NCBI RefSeq assembly: GCF_000737715.1
Contig: NZ_JPRN01000001.1
Location: 372,001-436,000 of the forward strand
Direction: 5' to 3'
Source of the DNA: Chryseobacterium sp. JM1
Lineage (GTDB): Bacteria; Bacteroidota; Bacteroidia; Flavobacteriales; Weeksellaceae
DNA: 64,000 nucleotides
Shown: piece after piece, positions 1 through 9,367 of the stretch
Position numbering within the stretch: position 1 is the stretch's first letter
Layout: every line of letters begins with the position of its first letter
The notes under the pieces: generated by a model
Told to the model about the DNA's origin: nothing
Seen by the model: the letters and a program-made list of their open reading frames with translations, nothing else
Databases searched by the model: none
Made by a program: the position numbers and the translations under genes

Positions 1-42
1 CCAGACTTCAAGCAGAGGATGTTTTTTTTCTGAATTCCCCAT
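1..42 (-). CDS. Possible 5' end of a gene leaving the window
   Basis: A minus-strand ATG at base 42 opens a frame that stays open to the window edge. It reads MGNSEKKHPLLEVW, so only 14 residues are visible. There is no recognisable domain in so short a piece. The start is followed by a mixed-polarity N-terminus typical of a cytoplasmic protein, and the AT-rich DNA upstream (43-120) could hold its promoter. It may equally be a chance open frame. Confidence 0.35.
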   Translation of the reverse strand, partial: MGNSEKKHPLLEVW

Positions 43-340
43 GAATAAATAGTTTTACGCTAAAATAACTAAAAAACTTACAAAATACCACAAAAGGGGG
101 ATTTTTTTACACTGATAAAATGATAAACTTTGTACTAGCTAATAACCATGGCGACTCAATTTCTACTATCCCGTTTTGTTTTGTGATTTATTTTTTCCAT
201 AATTTATTGTAATTAGGAAAATGTTGAGCATAGCAAACTTGACGAACCGTCTTCAGGGCGGCTTTATTTGAAACGATAATGAATGTTATAAAATCAGTTT
301 ACTCTTTTCTTTTTAGTTGTTTGAAAATGATAAACTAATG

Positions 341-367
341 GCCTCTCGTTGCTGGAGAGGCTTTTTC
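341..367 (+). terminator. Orphan intrinsic terminator
   Basis: GCCTCTC and GAGAGGC form a perfect 7-bp stem around a 7-base loop, followed by a T-rich run. No annotated gene lies upstream on this strand, so it may end a short non-coding RNA or tiny peptide mRNA. A 19-codon frame stops directly before it. Confidence 0.6.
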
Positions 368-727
368 TTTTTTATTACCAACAGATTTCTTCAATATTCC
401 GGCTCAGTCTAAAACTTTTTTTTTAAAACAATTTTTAACATTAAGAAATTAAGATCTTAAAAGATGGGGCGCTTAAAAACTTAAAAAAAATCAATTTATT
501 GATTTCTTCATTCATAATAATAAACGTACTGCTTAAATCCTTAATGTTTTAAATTAAGAAATAAACTAAAATTTATTGAGGTTAAGAAAATTAAGACTAT
601 TTGTAGGTTTTATTGTATTTATTATGCTCCCTGAGTTTTGAGACAGAGCCAATATTCCCACATTTTAAAATCACCCAAACGGGTACTTTACTTGTATTCA
701 TGGAATTCCAAACTTTGTAGCAAACTA

Positions 728-749
728 ATAACTATGAAAGCATAGTTAT
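728..749. other. Perfect 9-bp stem-loop
   Basis: ATAACTATG and CATAGTTAT pair perfectly around an AAAG loop. It lies next to the gap terminator and directly after a promoter-like AAACTTTGTA. It may be part of a short plus-strand RNA or of the gap 3' end. Confidence 0.5.
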
Positions 750-754
750 AACAA

Positions 755-779
755 AAAACCTTCCCGTAGGGAAGGTTTT
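755..779 (-). terminator. Terminator of gap, probably bidirectional
   Basis: AAAACCTTCCC and GGGAAGGTTTT form an 11-bp perfect stem with a 3-base loop. It lies 31 bp beyond the gap stop codon on the minus strand and is followed there by a T-rich run. The stem's A and T tails make it usable from either strand. Confidence 0.8.
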
Positions 780-809
780 CATTATGTATTGCTAATTGCT
801 CATTACTGA

Positions 810-2832
<2,023 letters not shown>

Positions 2833-2915
2833 CTAGTAAAAAATTTCGAACACAAATTTACAAAAACAAGTTCAGATAATGGCAGTAAGTTGAGAAGAGT
2901 TTTGAATATAAATAA

Positions 2916-3788
2916 TTAAAAGCTTCTAAAATTTGTAGGTTTAAAAAAATACCTCGCCGTTTTCGTTTCTGCAGCATTTACATCAAGACTGTACCATGGC
3001 GAAATATTTTTCTCAAAAGGATTGGAAAGTGTATGAATAGATTGCGCCGGAGTGAATCCCTGACTTAATAAAAATAACTTTTTCCCTTCCTTATTCTGAC
3101 ATACTCCGGAAATAAAAACAATATGTCCCGGACTTCCCGCTGTGATCAGGATATCACCGGTTTTCAGATCTGAAGTTGTAGTAACAGGTTTTGTTTCCTT
3201 ATTTAGAGATATGGTTCCTGCATAATTGAAGATCAGATCCAGATATTTTCTGAAATTGGGATAGGAATCATCAAAGCCTGCTGTTTTTCTGAAACTGACA
3301 TTATTCCCACTGACAAAAGCCCGGATGCCGTTTTTATAATCATTCCATGAAACCAGATCACCACTTGTAAAATGAAATTTGATCTCGTCAAACTTTTTGG
3401 CTTTGTACAAATATTCAGCTCTCAGACGGATGGCGGCATCAGCGCACTGCTGTAGATCCTTATTTCCCGTGTCAATATCAAATACGGCTTCATGAAGATC
3501 CTGGGTTTCGATGGGAGTTCCATCATATCTCAAGATCTGACTGCCATAAGGTTTTAGCTTAAAATTTTCAAGGAAATACCCGAAAGAATCAGGTTGTTCT
3601 TCAATCCAGGTATAGCCTTTGGGAGGAGAAAATCTCTCTTTGACTGTGTTTTTATCTTTATGAATGGAAACGGAGTTTTCTTGAGTCAAACCTTCTGTAA
3701 TACTGGTTTTGCTGCCTGATATGGCTTTATCATTGTTGCACGCTGCTGTCATCAGTGCAGCAGCCAGAATGGAAATAGTTTTTTTCAT
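2916..3788 (-). CDS. DUF4846 family lipoprotein
   Basis: A 290-residue predicted lipoprotein. The signal peptide MKKTISILAAALMTAAC places the lipidated cysteine at residue 17. The C-terminal half holds features typical of DUF4846: a glycine-rich PGHIVFISG segment and a late SPWY motif. The family is widespread in Bacteroidota and has no established function that I know of. I chose the ATG at 3788 because the frame extension to 3803 needs a TTG and only adds residues before a good signal peptide. It stands alone between pfkA and the HxlR gene, with no sign of an operon. Confidence 0.75.
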   Translation of the reverse strand: MKKTISILAAALMTAACNNDKAISGSKTSITEGLTQENSVSIHKDKNTVKERFSPPKGYTWIEEQPDSFGYFLENFKLKPYGSQILRYDGTPIETQDLHEAVFDIDTGNKDLQQCADAAIRLRAEYLYKAKKFDEIKFHFTSGDLVSWNDYKNGIRAFVSGNNVSFRKTAGFDDSYPNFRKYLDLIFNYAGTISLNKETKPVTTTSDLKTGDILITAGSPGHIVFISGVCQNKEGKKLFLLSQGFTPAQSIHTLSNPFEKNISPWYSLDVNAAETKTARYFFKPTNFRSF

Positions 3789-3846
3789 GTGGGTTTTCTT
3801 CAATTACAAATATCATTGATTTTTTGAATATGACGTGATTTTTTTT

Positions 3847-3915
3847 AACCACGGATTGCACAGATTTACACAGATGTTTGCGTTTTATTTGCGTTATCTG
3901 TTTAATCTGCGCGAG
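3847..3915. repeat. Imperfect palindromic dispersed-type repeat
   Basis: The spacer reads AACCACGGATTGCACAGATT and so on to ATCTGTTTAATCTGCGCGAG. The arms GCACAGATTTACACAGAT and ATCTGTTTAATCTGCGC are imperfect inverted repeats. This resembles a short palindromic element I recall from intergenic DNA of many Bacteroidota and other phyla. A fragment with related words (AATCTGCGTGAAATTTTAG) occurs at about 39612-39630. Confidence 0.6.
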
Positions 3916-3924
3916 TGAAAAATA

Positions 3925-4266
3925 CTAAACATTCTCATTTTCGGGGATTAAAAGCTTTCCCCAGTCGTTTAGCTGCCAAAGGATTTCTACCAGTTTTCCG
4001 CCAAGTTCTGTTAGGGTATATTCAACGCGGGGAGGTAATTCATTAAACGACTGTTTAACCAAAATGCCGTCTTCCACCATCTCATTCAGCTGCTGATTCA
4101 AAACTCTGCGGTCTACCTTAGCAATTCCCCGGAGAAATTCACTCGGACGTTTTTTCCCTTCATTGATCTGCCAGACAATCGGAATTTTCCACTTTCCACT
4201 GATGGTATTAACGGCAACTTCCAACGGACAGATTTTATTTTCTTCAGCTTTCTCCTTTGTTTTCAT
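3925..4266 (-). CDS. HxlR-family transcriptional regulator
   Basis: A 113-residue winged-helix DNA-binding protein. The family signature is present: an early Cys-Pro (ICPLEVAVNTISGKWKIPI), then the recognition region around VDRRVLNQQLNEMVEDGIL and the wing PPRVEYTLTELG. HxlR proteins often sense reactive carbonyls or redox state through the N-terminal cysteine, and control an adjacent divergent gene. The divergent neighbour is the alkylation-repair gene, 96 bp away, so regulation of that gene is a reasonable guess. I chose ATG 4266 because the 20-residue extension is not family-like and runs into the intergenic region. Confidence 0.88.
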   Translation of the reverse strand: MKTKEKAEENKICPLEVAVNTISGKWKIPIVWQINEGKKRPSEFLRGIAKVDRRVLNQQLNEMVEDGILVKQSFNELPPRVEYTLTELGGKLVEILWQLNDWGKLLIPENENV

Positions 4267-4362
4267 AAAATTGACTTTTTTATCCCTATGGGTGAAAAAT
4301 ATGCGCTGTTGCCCATCTTGATTCACTTTCGGACTTTTGTAAAGTTAATCATTAATAGAATC

Positions 4363-5163
4363 ATGACCGGAAAACGAAAAGGCGCCCGCTCCATAAAAGA
4401 TATTCCGAAAGATATCCTCGAACAGCTGAACCGGGGTGATATCGAAACTGCAAACCTTACAGAATGGCTGGCGGTAGATCAGAGGCTATTGCTGGAAAAT
4501 TTGCTTCAGCAGAATCACCGTACAGAATATTTGAAGCCTATTATAGAACATGTAGACCAGCTGAAAAAACAAACCGTCAATACCATTAATGAAACCATCG
4601 GAATGGGTTTACTTAATCTGGCTGCTCAAAATAATGACGATGATTTTCTTCTCAAAATTTCAGCCCATCCGGCAGATCTCGTGCGTTGCTGGGGGGCTTA
4701 TACTGTTGGACGCAACAATAATTTAAAACTTAGAGAAAAATTAGACAGGATTCAATTATTTGCTTCTGATTCTCATTTTGGAGTGAGGGAAATCTGCTGG
4801 ATGGCGGTGCGTCCGGATATCTCCAAAAATCTTGATGAAAGCTTATCTGTTTTATCCGAATGGACGAGGCATGATAATGAGAACGTGAGACGTTTTGCCA
4901 GCGAATCTACCAGACCGAGAGGAGTTTGGTGTGAACATATCAATGCTTTAAAACAAAATCCCGGACTAGGACTGAAAATTCTCGAACCTTTACGGTCAGA
5001 TTTCTCAAGATATGTGCAGGATAGTGTGGGGAACTGGCTGAATGATGCCAGCAAATCACAACCTGAGTTTGTCATAGAAATCTGTGATGAATGGCTTGGG
5101 GAAAGTCCGACAAAAGAAACGCAGTATATCGTAAAAAAAGCTTTGCGAACCCTTAAAAAGTGA
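4363..5163 (+). CDS. DNA alkylation repair protein, AlkC/AlkD-like
   Basis: A 266-residue all-helical, HEAT-like repeat protein. Segments such as ESTRPRGVWCEHINALKQNP and LRSDFSRYVQDSVGNWLNDA match the conserved core of COG4335 (AlkC-like) proteins, which excise N3- or N7-alkylated purines. I take ATG 4363, since the longer frame adds 25 residues that overlap the neighbouring promoter region. The gene is divergent from an HxlR regulator. It sits just before a DnaA-box-rich spacer and two more predicted DNA-repair genes, suggesting a local DNA-maintenance cluster. Family assignment is good; the exact lesion is unknown. Confidence 0.8.
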   Translation: MTGKRKGARSIKDIPKDILEQLNRGDIETANLTEWLAVDQRLLLENLLQQNHRTEYLKPIIEHVDQLKKQTVNTINETIGMGLLNLAAQNNDDDFLLKISAHPADLVRCWGAYTVGRNNNLKLREKLDRIQLFASDSHFGVREICWMAVRPDISKNLDESLSVLSEWTRHDNENVRRFASESTRPRGVWCEHINALKQNPGLGLKILEPLRSDFSRYVQDSVGNWLNDASKSQPEFVIEICDEWLGESPTKETQYIVKKALRTLKK

Positions 5164-5541
5164 GACTTATCCACAAAGAAAGAATGGTGGAGTTATTTTT
5201 CATTGCATATGTCACGGATTTTCACATTTTTAAATAATTTTCTCAAACCCTTTATTCCCGTTGACCAGGGAATAATTTGCTTCATTTGACAGGAAAAATA
5301 AGATTCAAAAAGCTTCAATGTTAACTATATGTTAACTTGAAAAAGTTATCCACAATATGAGTTTTTGAATAATGGGGATTATACATCTCACGAAATGAAT
5401 GATTTAAATAATGAAGATCAAAAAGGGACTTGAAATCAGGTCTTTTTTCGCCGAAATAAAAAGTTATCCACAATATGGAATTATTGATTCGGTTTTAGAA
5501 CTTATTTCCAGTGATCAGTTATTTAAATTTTAAGGATCCGT
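5164..5541. other. Spacer with three exact DnaA boxes (origin-like)
   Basis: TTATCCACA, the DnaA-box consensus, occurs exactly at 5167-5175, 5346-5354 and 5464-5472, all on the plus strand. The last two lie in an identical context, AAAGTTATCCACAATATG. Around them are an AT-rich stretch with two GTTAAC sites (5321-5337), an 8-bp inverted repeat TTATTCCC / GGGAATAA (5252-5275), and a terminator-like hairpin GACTTG-AAAT-CAGGTC with a T-run (5427-5448). dnaA is not in the window, and I cannot compute GC skew. Confidence 0.6.
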
Positions 5542-6300
5542 TTACCATTTTTCGGTCAGATATTTCCAGTATCTTTTCGGGACATGCTGAACATGCAGTT
5601 TTAAATTCTTTCGTTCAACAATATTGGTTTTAGTAAAGTATCGCTGCCAGAGAGTCTGGTAGTTTTGTTCTTCGTCGTGAAATTTTTGCTCGTATTGATG
5701 AAGGTTTAGTTTTTCTTCAGGATAAAAGAATTCACAGTTTTCCAGATCGTACAGAATGCCATAATCTCTTCTCAAATCATAAATCATCCATTTTTGGTCC
5801 TGATAGCGATCTTTAAAATGTTTCCGGATCAGCGGAAGAACATCAAAATCAGGATCTATTTTCGCAAAGAAAACACCGTCCTGCATTTTTTCAAAACGTA
5901 CAAAAGCGGTCATTCTGTGCCGTTCCCGATTCACGGACTTACAGATTTTTGATATGGAAAGCATGTCGTTATCTGCATAATTCTGAAGGATATTATCTTC
6001 AGGATGTTTGATGGATTGTCTGACTGCCGATAAAATAAGATGCTCCAGCTCCGGGTCTTCTGACAGGAAAACTTTCAGCAGCTGATGAACTCCGGATCTC
6101 CCGATATTCTGTTCCAGTTTTTTGAATACCCTTTCAGATTTATCATTTTGCGTAATGGTCTCATGAATTTCTGCAAAGATATTTTCCTGATGAAATCTTT
6201 CTTTATTTACTATTTCCACATCTTTATACCGGTATTCGAAAACTTCAAATACTGCAGTTAAAAGGCCGTCGAAACTTCCGTCGTAGAGGAGTGTAGTCAT
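5542..6300 (-). CDS. DUF4130 (TIGR03915) putative DNA-repair protein
   Basis: A 252-residue soluble protein matching the family annotated as probable DNA metabolism protein, TIGR03915/DUF4130. Recognisable stretches are LLYDGSFDGLLTAVFEVFE at the N-terminus, RERHRMTAFVRF in the middle and the Trp/Tyr-rich C-terminus ending RYWKYLTEKW. Members are almost always encoded beside a dedicated radical-SAM protein, as here (6469-7728). The pairing predicts joint action on damaged or modified DNA, but I know of no confirmed reaction. It is separated from its partner by 168 bp of simple repeats. Confidence 0.85.
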   Translation of the reverse strand: MTTLLYDGSFDGLLTAVFEVFEYRYKDVEIVNKERFHQENIFAEIHETITQNDKSERVFKKLEQNIGRSGVHQLLKVFLSEDPELEHLILSAVRQSIKHPEDNILQNYADNDMLSISKICKSVNRERHRMTAFVRFEKMQDGVFFAKIDPDFDVLPLIRKHFKDRYQDQKWMIYDLRRDYGILYDLENCEFFYPEEKLNLHQYEQKFHDEEQNYQTLWQRYFTKTNIVERKNLKLHVQHVPKRYWKYLTEKW

Positions 6301-6301
6301 T

Positions 6302-6350
6302 GGTTGATGTGATGATGTGATGATGTGATGATGTGATAATGTGGTAATGT
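6302..6350. repeat. GATGATGTGAT simple tandem repeat
   Basis: Near-perfect tandem copies of an 8-base unit (TGATGATG and variants with one change) directly precede the DUF4130 gene on its upstream side. The array has no unique spacers. It could vary in copy number by slippage and so alter spacing between the radical-SAM and DUF4130 genes. Confidence 0.75.
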
Positions 6351-6401
6351 GTTGATTTGGTGATGAGGTAACAGTTAAGCGGATGACTTCCAGTCCTTAT
6401 T

Positions 6402-6466
6402 TCTAAATCTCTTAATTGCTCAATCTCTGAATCTTTAAATTTTTAAATCCTTCAATCTTTAAATTA
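6402..6466. repeat. Low-complexity AATCT-type repeat
   Basis: A run of related words (AATCTCTTAATTGCTCAATC, then AATCTTTAAATTTTTAAATC) directly downstream of the radical-SAM gene on the minus strand. It is purine-rich in the sense of that gene, like other repeats of the window placed after stop codons. Confidence 0.55.
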
Positions 6467-6468
6467 AC

Positions 6469-7728
6469 TTAAAACAAACTCAGCTGCTGCGAAAACTGAT
6501 TATGAAACTTAGAAGAACTTCCGCCTACAAGCAGTTGCCTTAAATTTTTATCGGTTAAATATTTTAGATAAGCATTGCCTGCATTAAAATCGATGAAATA
6601 TTTGGCGCGGTTGACGGCTGCTCCCAATTTTTTCAGGTGATCCATATTTAAAGCCTGAAAACGGCGTGCCTGAACAATCTTCTGTGCTGTTTTTACTCCG
6701 ATGCCGGGAATTCTTAAAATCATCTGATAATCGGCAGTCTGGAGATTAACCGGAAACTGATGAAGGTGTCTCAAAGCCCAGCTCAGTTTAGGATCTACTT
6801 CCAGGTCGAGGAAAGGCATATGAGGATCAAGGATTTCTTCCGCTTTAAATCCGTAGAATCGCATTAACCAATCCGACTGATACAGACGGTTTTCCCGAAG
6901 CATAGGAACTTCCGTAGTCAAAGAAGGAAGTCTTTTATCTTCCAACACTGGAACATAGCCTGAATAATAGACCCTTTTCAAATTGAAGTTTTTATAAAAA
7001 TGATCAGCCACTTTGATGATCTGTAAATCATTTTCATTGGTCGCTCCTACGATCATCTGTGTAGATTGCCCGGCAGGTGCAAACTTCGGAACTTTTCTGA
7101 AAATTTTCTTTTCATCTTTATACTGACTGATCCCTTTCTGGATATAACGCATCGGGTTGATCATATCCTGACGGTTCTTTTCGGGAGCGAGTAATTTAAG
7201 TCCGCTTTCCGTAGGGATTTCGAGATTCACTGAGAGTCTGTCTGCGTACAAAGCAGCTTCCTGCATCAGTTCATCACTGGCTCCGGGAATAGATTTTAAA
7301 TGGATATAGCCGTTGAAATTTTCTTCAGTCCGTAGTTTTTTCGCCACTCTTACCAGGCGTTCCATCGTTGTATCTGCATTTTTGAAAATACCGGAACTCA
7401 GGAACAGGCCTTCAATATAATTTCTGCGATAAAAATTAATCGTAAGATCCACGACTTCTTCTACAGTAAACGCAGCTCTTTTGATATCATTGGAACTTCT
7501 GGATACACAGTACGCACAATCATAGATACAATGGTTGGTCAGGAGAATTTTGAGCAGGGACACACATCGCCCGTCTTCCGTATAGGTATGACAAATCCCG
7601 CTCGCGGAACTGTCTCCTAAAGCGCCTTTTTTATTTTTTCTCGTTCCTCCGCTGGATGAGCAGGAGACATCGTATTTCGCTGCATCGGCAAGGATTTCGA
7701 GCTTTTCTTTCAGGCGTTCAAAATTCAT
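6469..7728 (-). CDS. Putative DNA modification/repair radical-SAM protein
   Basis: A 419-residue radical S-adenosylmethionine protein of the TIGR03916 type. The iron-sulfur cluster motif CIYDCAYC gives CxxxCxxC at Cys67, Cys71 and Cys74. Near the C-terminus (about residues 335-365) a helix-hairpin-helix, ILRIPGIGVKTAQKIV, suggests DNA binding. The neighbour is the family's usual partner, DUF4130. I infer a two-component system that repairs or modifies DNA by radical chemistry, analogous in idea but not in sequence to spore photoproduct lyase. ATG start; the gene is the upstream member of the pair. Confidence 0.9.
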   Translation of the reverse strand: MNFERLKEKLEILADAAKYDVSCSSSGGTRKNKKGALGDSSASGICHTYTEDGRCVSLLKILLTNHCIYDCAYCVSRSSNDIKRAAFTVEEVVDLTINFYRRNYIEGLFLSSGIFKNADTTMERLVRVAKKLRTEENFNGYIHLKSIPGASDELMQEAALYADRLSVNLEIPTESGLKLLAPEKNRQDMINPMRYIQKGISQYKDEKKIFRKVPKFAPAGQSTQMIVGATNENDLQIIKVADHFYKNFNLKRVYYSGYVPVLEDKRLPSLTTEVPMLRENRLYQSDWLMRFYGFKAEEILDPHMPFLDLEVDPKLSWALRHLHQFPVNLQTADYQMILRIPGIGVKTAQKIVQARRFQALNMDHLKKLGAAVNRAKYFIDFNAGNAYLKYLTDKNLRQLLVGGSSSKFHNQFSQQLSLF

Positions 7729-7871
7729 AATTTCAACTGGATGTTACAATTTGTATCTAAACTTTGTTCAAAAATAGTTCCAAAATATATAATTATCAAT
7801 ATTTTTCTATAGAAGTTATCAACAATGGAGACTTTCAAAATTACTATCTTTACACTTATTAAATTTATGCT

Positions 7872-9200
7872 ATGAATCATAAACCGGTAGAAGGTTTCTC
7901 TAAATTGACCAAGCAGGGAAAAATCGATTGGCTTGTCGGCGAATACCTTGAAGGAAACGAAGAATATCAAAATATATTAAAACAATACTGGAACGAAAAT
8001 GCTGAACTTCAGAAGCTTCACGAAGAGTTTTCTGAAAATACCATTTCCAATTTCTATATGCCTTACGGAATTGCTCCGAATTTCTTAATTGACGGAAAAT
8101 TATTCGCTCTTCCAATGGCTGTTGAAGAAAGTTCAGTGGTAGCGGCCGCTTCCAAAGCTGCAAAATTCTGGATTGATAAAGGAGGTTTTAAAACGACCAT
8201 TATCAACAATGAAAAACTGGGGCATACGCACTTTATTTTCAATGTAGAATCGCATAAACTTCTGCATTTCTTTAATTTCAATTTAAAGAAAAAACTCCTT
8301 GAAGCTACAGAAGACATTACCGCGAATATGAGAAAACGCGGGGGTGGAATTTTAGATATCAAATTGGTGGATAAAACCGCTGAAATGCCGAATTATTATC
8401 AGCTTAAAGCTAGCTTTGATACGGTAGATTCCATGGGCGCGAATTTTATCAATTCATGCCTTGAGCAATTCGGGAAAACCATGAAGCAGGAGATTGCAAC
8501 AAGTGAAGATTTCACACAGGAAGAGAAAAGTTCACTTCAGATTGTGATGAATATTCTTTCCAACTTTACACCCGACTGTATTGTAAGAGCTGAGGTTTCA
8601 TGTAAAATTGAAGACTTAAAAGATGATAGCGGAATTTCCAATGAAGAATTCGCAAGAAAATTCAAACAGGCCGTTACCATTGCTGAAATTGAACCCTTCC
8701 GTGCTACAACTCACAACAAAGGTGTGATGAATGGAGTAGACGCCGTAGTAATCGCTACAGGAAATGATTTCAGAGCAACAGAAGCCTGTGCTCATGCCTA
8801 TGCAGCTAGAGACGGACAATACAGATCTTTAACACACTGTACGATAGATAACGGAATTTTCAGATTCTGGATCGATCTTCCTATTTCTGTAGGAGTAGTG
8901 GGAGGACTTACGAACCTTCATCCACTGGTGAAATTCTCACTGGCGCTTCTTGGAAAACCTTCCGCACAGGGACTGATGAGTATTCTTGCCGTTTCAGGTC
9001 TTGCGCAAAATTTCGGAGCCCTCCGTTCTCTGGTAACCACAGGAATCCAAAAAGGGCATATGAAAATGCACTTACTGAATATTTTAAACCAAATGGGCGC
9101 TACAGAGGCAGAAAAACAACATTTTGTAACGTATTTTAAAGATAAAACGGTAAGCCATCATGAAGTGATTCATGAGTTTAACAGATTAAGAGCTCAATAA
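7872..9200 (+). CDS. mvaA: Hydroxymethylglutaryl-CoA reductase, class II
   Basis: Interconverts HMG-CoA and mevalonate; in Flavobacteriia it feeds the mevalonate route to isoprenoids. The 442 residues fit class II (degradative-type) enzymes. Visible active-site elements are the glutamate in PMAVEESSVVAAAS (residues 81-94), Lys283 in NKGVMNGVDAV, Asp299 in TGND, and His396 in the late KGHMKMH motif. ATG 7872 follows an AT-rich upstream region containing TATCTTTA, a weak match to the -7 element. Its stop overlaps the start of a 55-residue membrane protein (TAATG), so they are probably co-transcribed. No other mevalonate gene is nearby. Confidence 0.95.
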   Translation: MNHKPVEGFSKLTKQGKIDWLVGEYLEGNEEYQNILKQYWNENAELQKLHEEFSENTISNFYMPYGIAPNFLIDGKLFALPMAVEESSVVAAASKAAKFWIDKGGFKTTIINNEKLGHTHFIFNVESHKLLHFFNFNLKKKLLEATEDITANMRKRGGGILDIKLVDKTAEMPNYYQLKASFDTVDSMGANFINSCLEQFGKTMKQEIATSEDFTQEEKSSLQIVMNILSNFTPDCIVRAEVSCKIEDLKDDSGISNEEFARKFKQAVTIAEIEPFRATTHNKGVMNGVDAVVIATGNDFRATEACAHAYAARDGQYRSLTHCTIDNGIFRFWIDLPISVGVVGGLTNLHPLVKFSLALLGKPSAQGLMSILAVSGLAQNFGALRSLVTTGIQKGHMKMHLLNILNQMGATEAEKQHFVTYFKDKTVSHHEVIHEFNRLRAQ

Positions 9201-9367
9201 TGCTGCAGATCATCTTACCCATCGTATTCATCATTTTCGGGATCTTTTTAAAGAAAACGACATCGCCGGGCTTTAGAAATTCTAAAAAACTTTCCAATGT
9301 CTTTATTATATTGGGTATTTCAACGTTGGTGGCGAAACTTATTTTAATGTATATAAAATCGAAATAG
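9200..9367 (+). CDS. Small membrane protein, 55 residues
   Basis: A short frame starts with ATG overlapping the mvaA stop (TAATG) and ends with TAG overlapping the next GTG start (TAGTG). It encodes 55 residues with two hydrophobic segments, about 3-17 and 33-51, separated by a basic Lys/Arg-rich loop (FLKKTTSPGFRNSKKL), so it is probably a two-span inner-membrane protein. The tight overlaps on both sides are strong evidence for a real, translationally coupled gene. No function is recognised. Confidence 0.7.
   Translation: MLQIILPIVFIIFGIFLKKTTSPGFRNSKKLSNVFIILGISTLVAKLILMYIKSK

Larger units (their letters stand above)
43..809. other. Long AT-rich spacer without a convincing gene
   Basis: No frame longer than about 20 codons is believable here. 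The spacer holds an orphan intrinsic terminator (341-367), a perfect stem-loop (728-749), the gap terminator (755-779), and a TTAA/CTTAAAA-rich low-complexity stretch (about 430-600). A short segment is repeated: AAACTTTGTA followed a few bases later by CTAATAAC and ATG, at 125-150 and 710-736. This could mark two related promoters or leaders for short RNAs. Confidence 0.6.

Noticed and set aside
6302..6350. Short tandem repeats that could be a CRISPR array
   Set aside because: The units are contiguous 8-base repeats with no unique spacers, and no cas gene is nearby.
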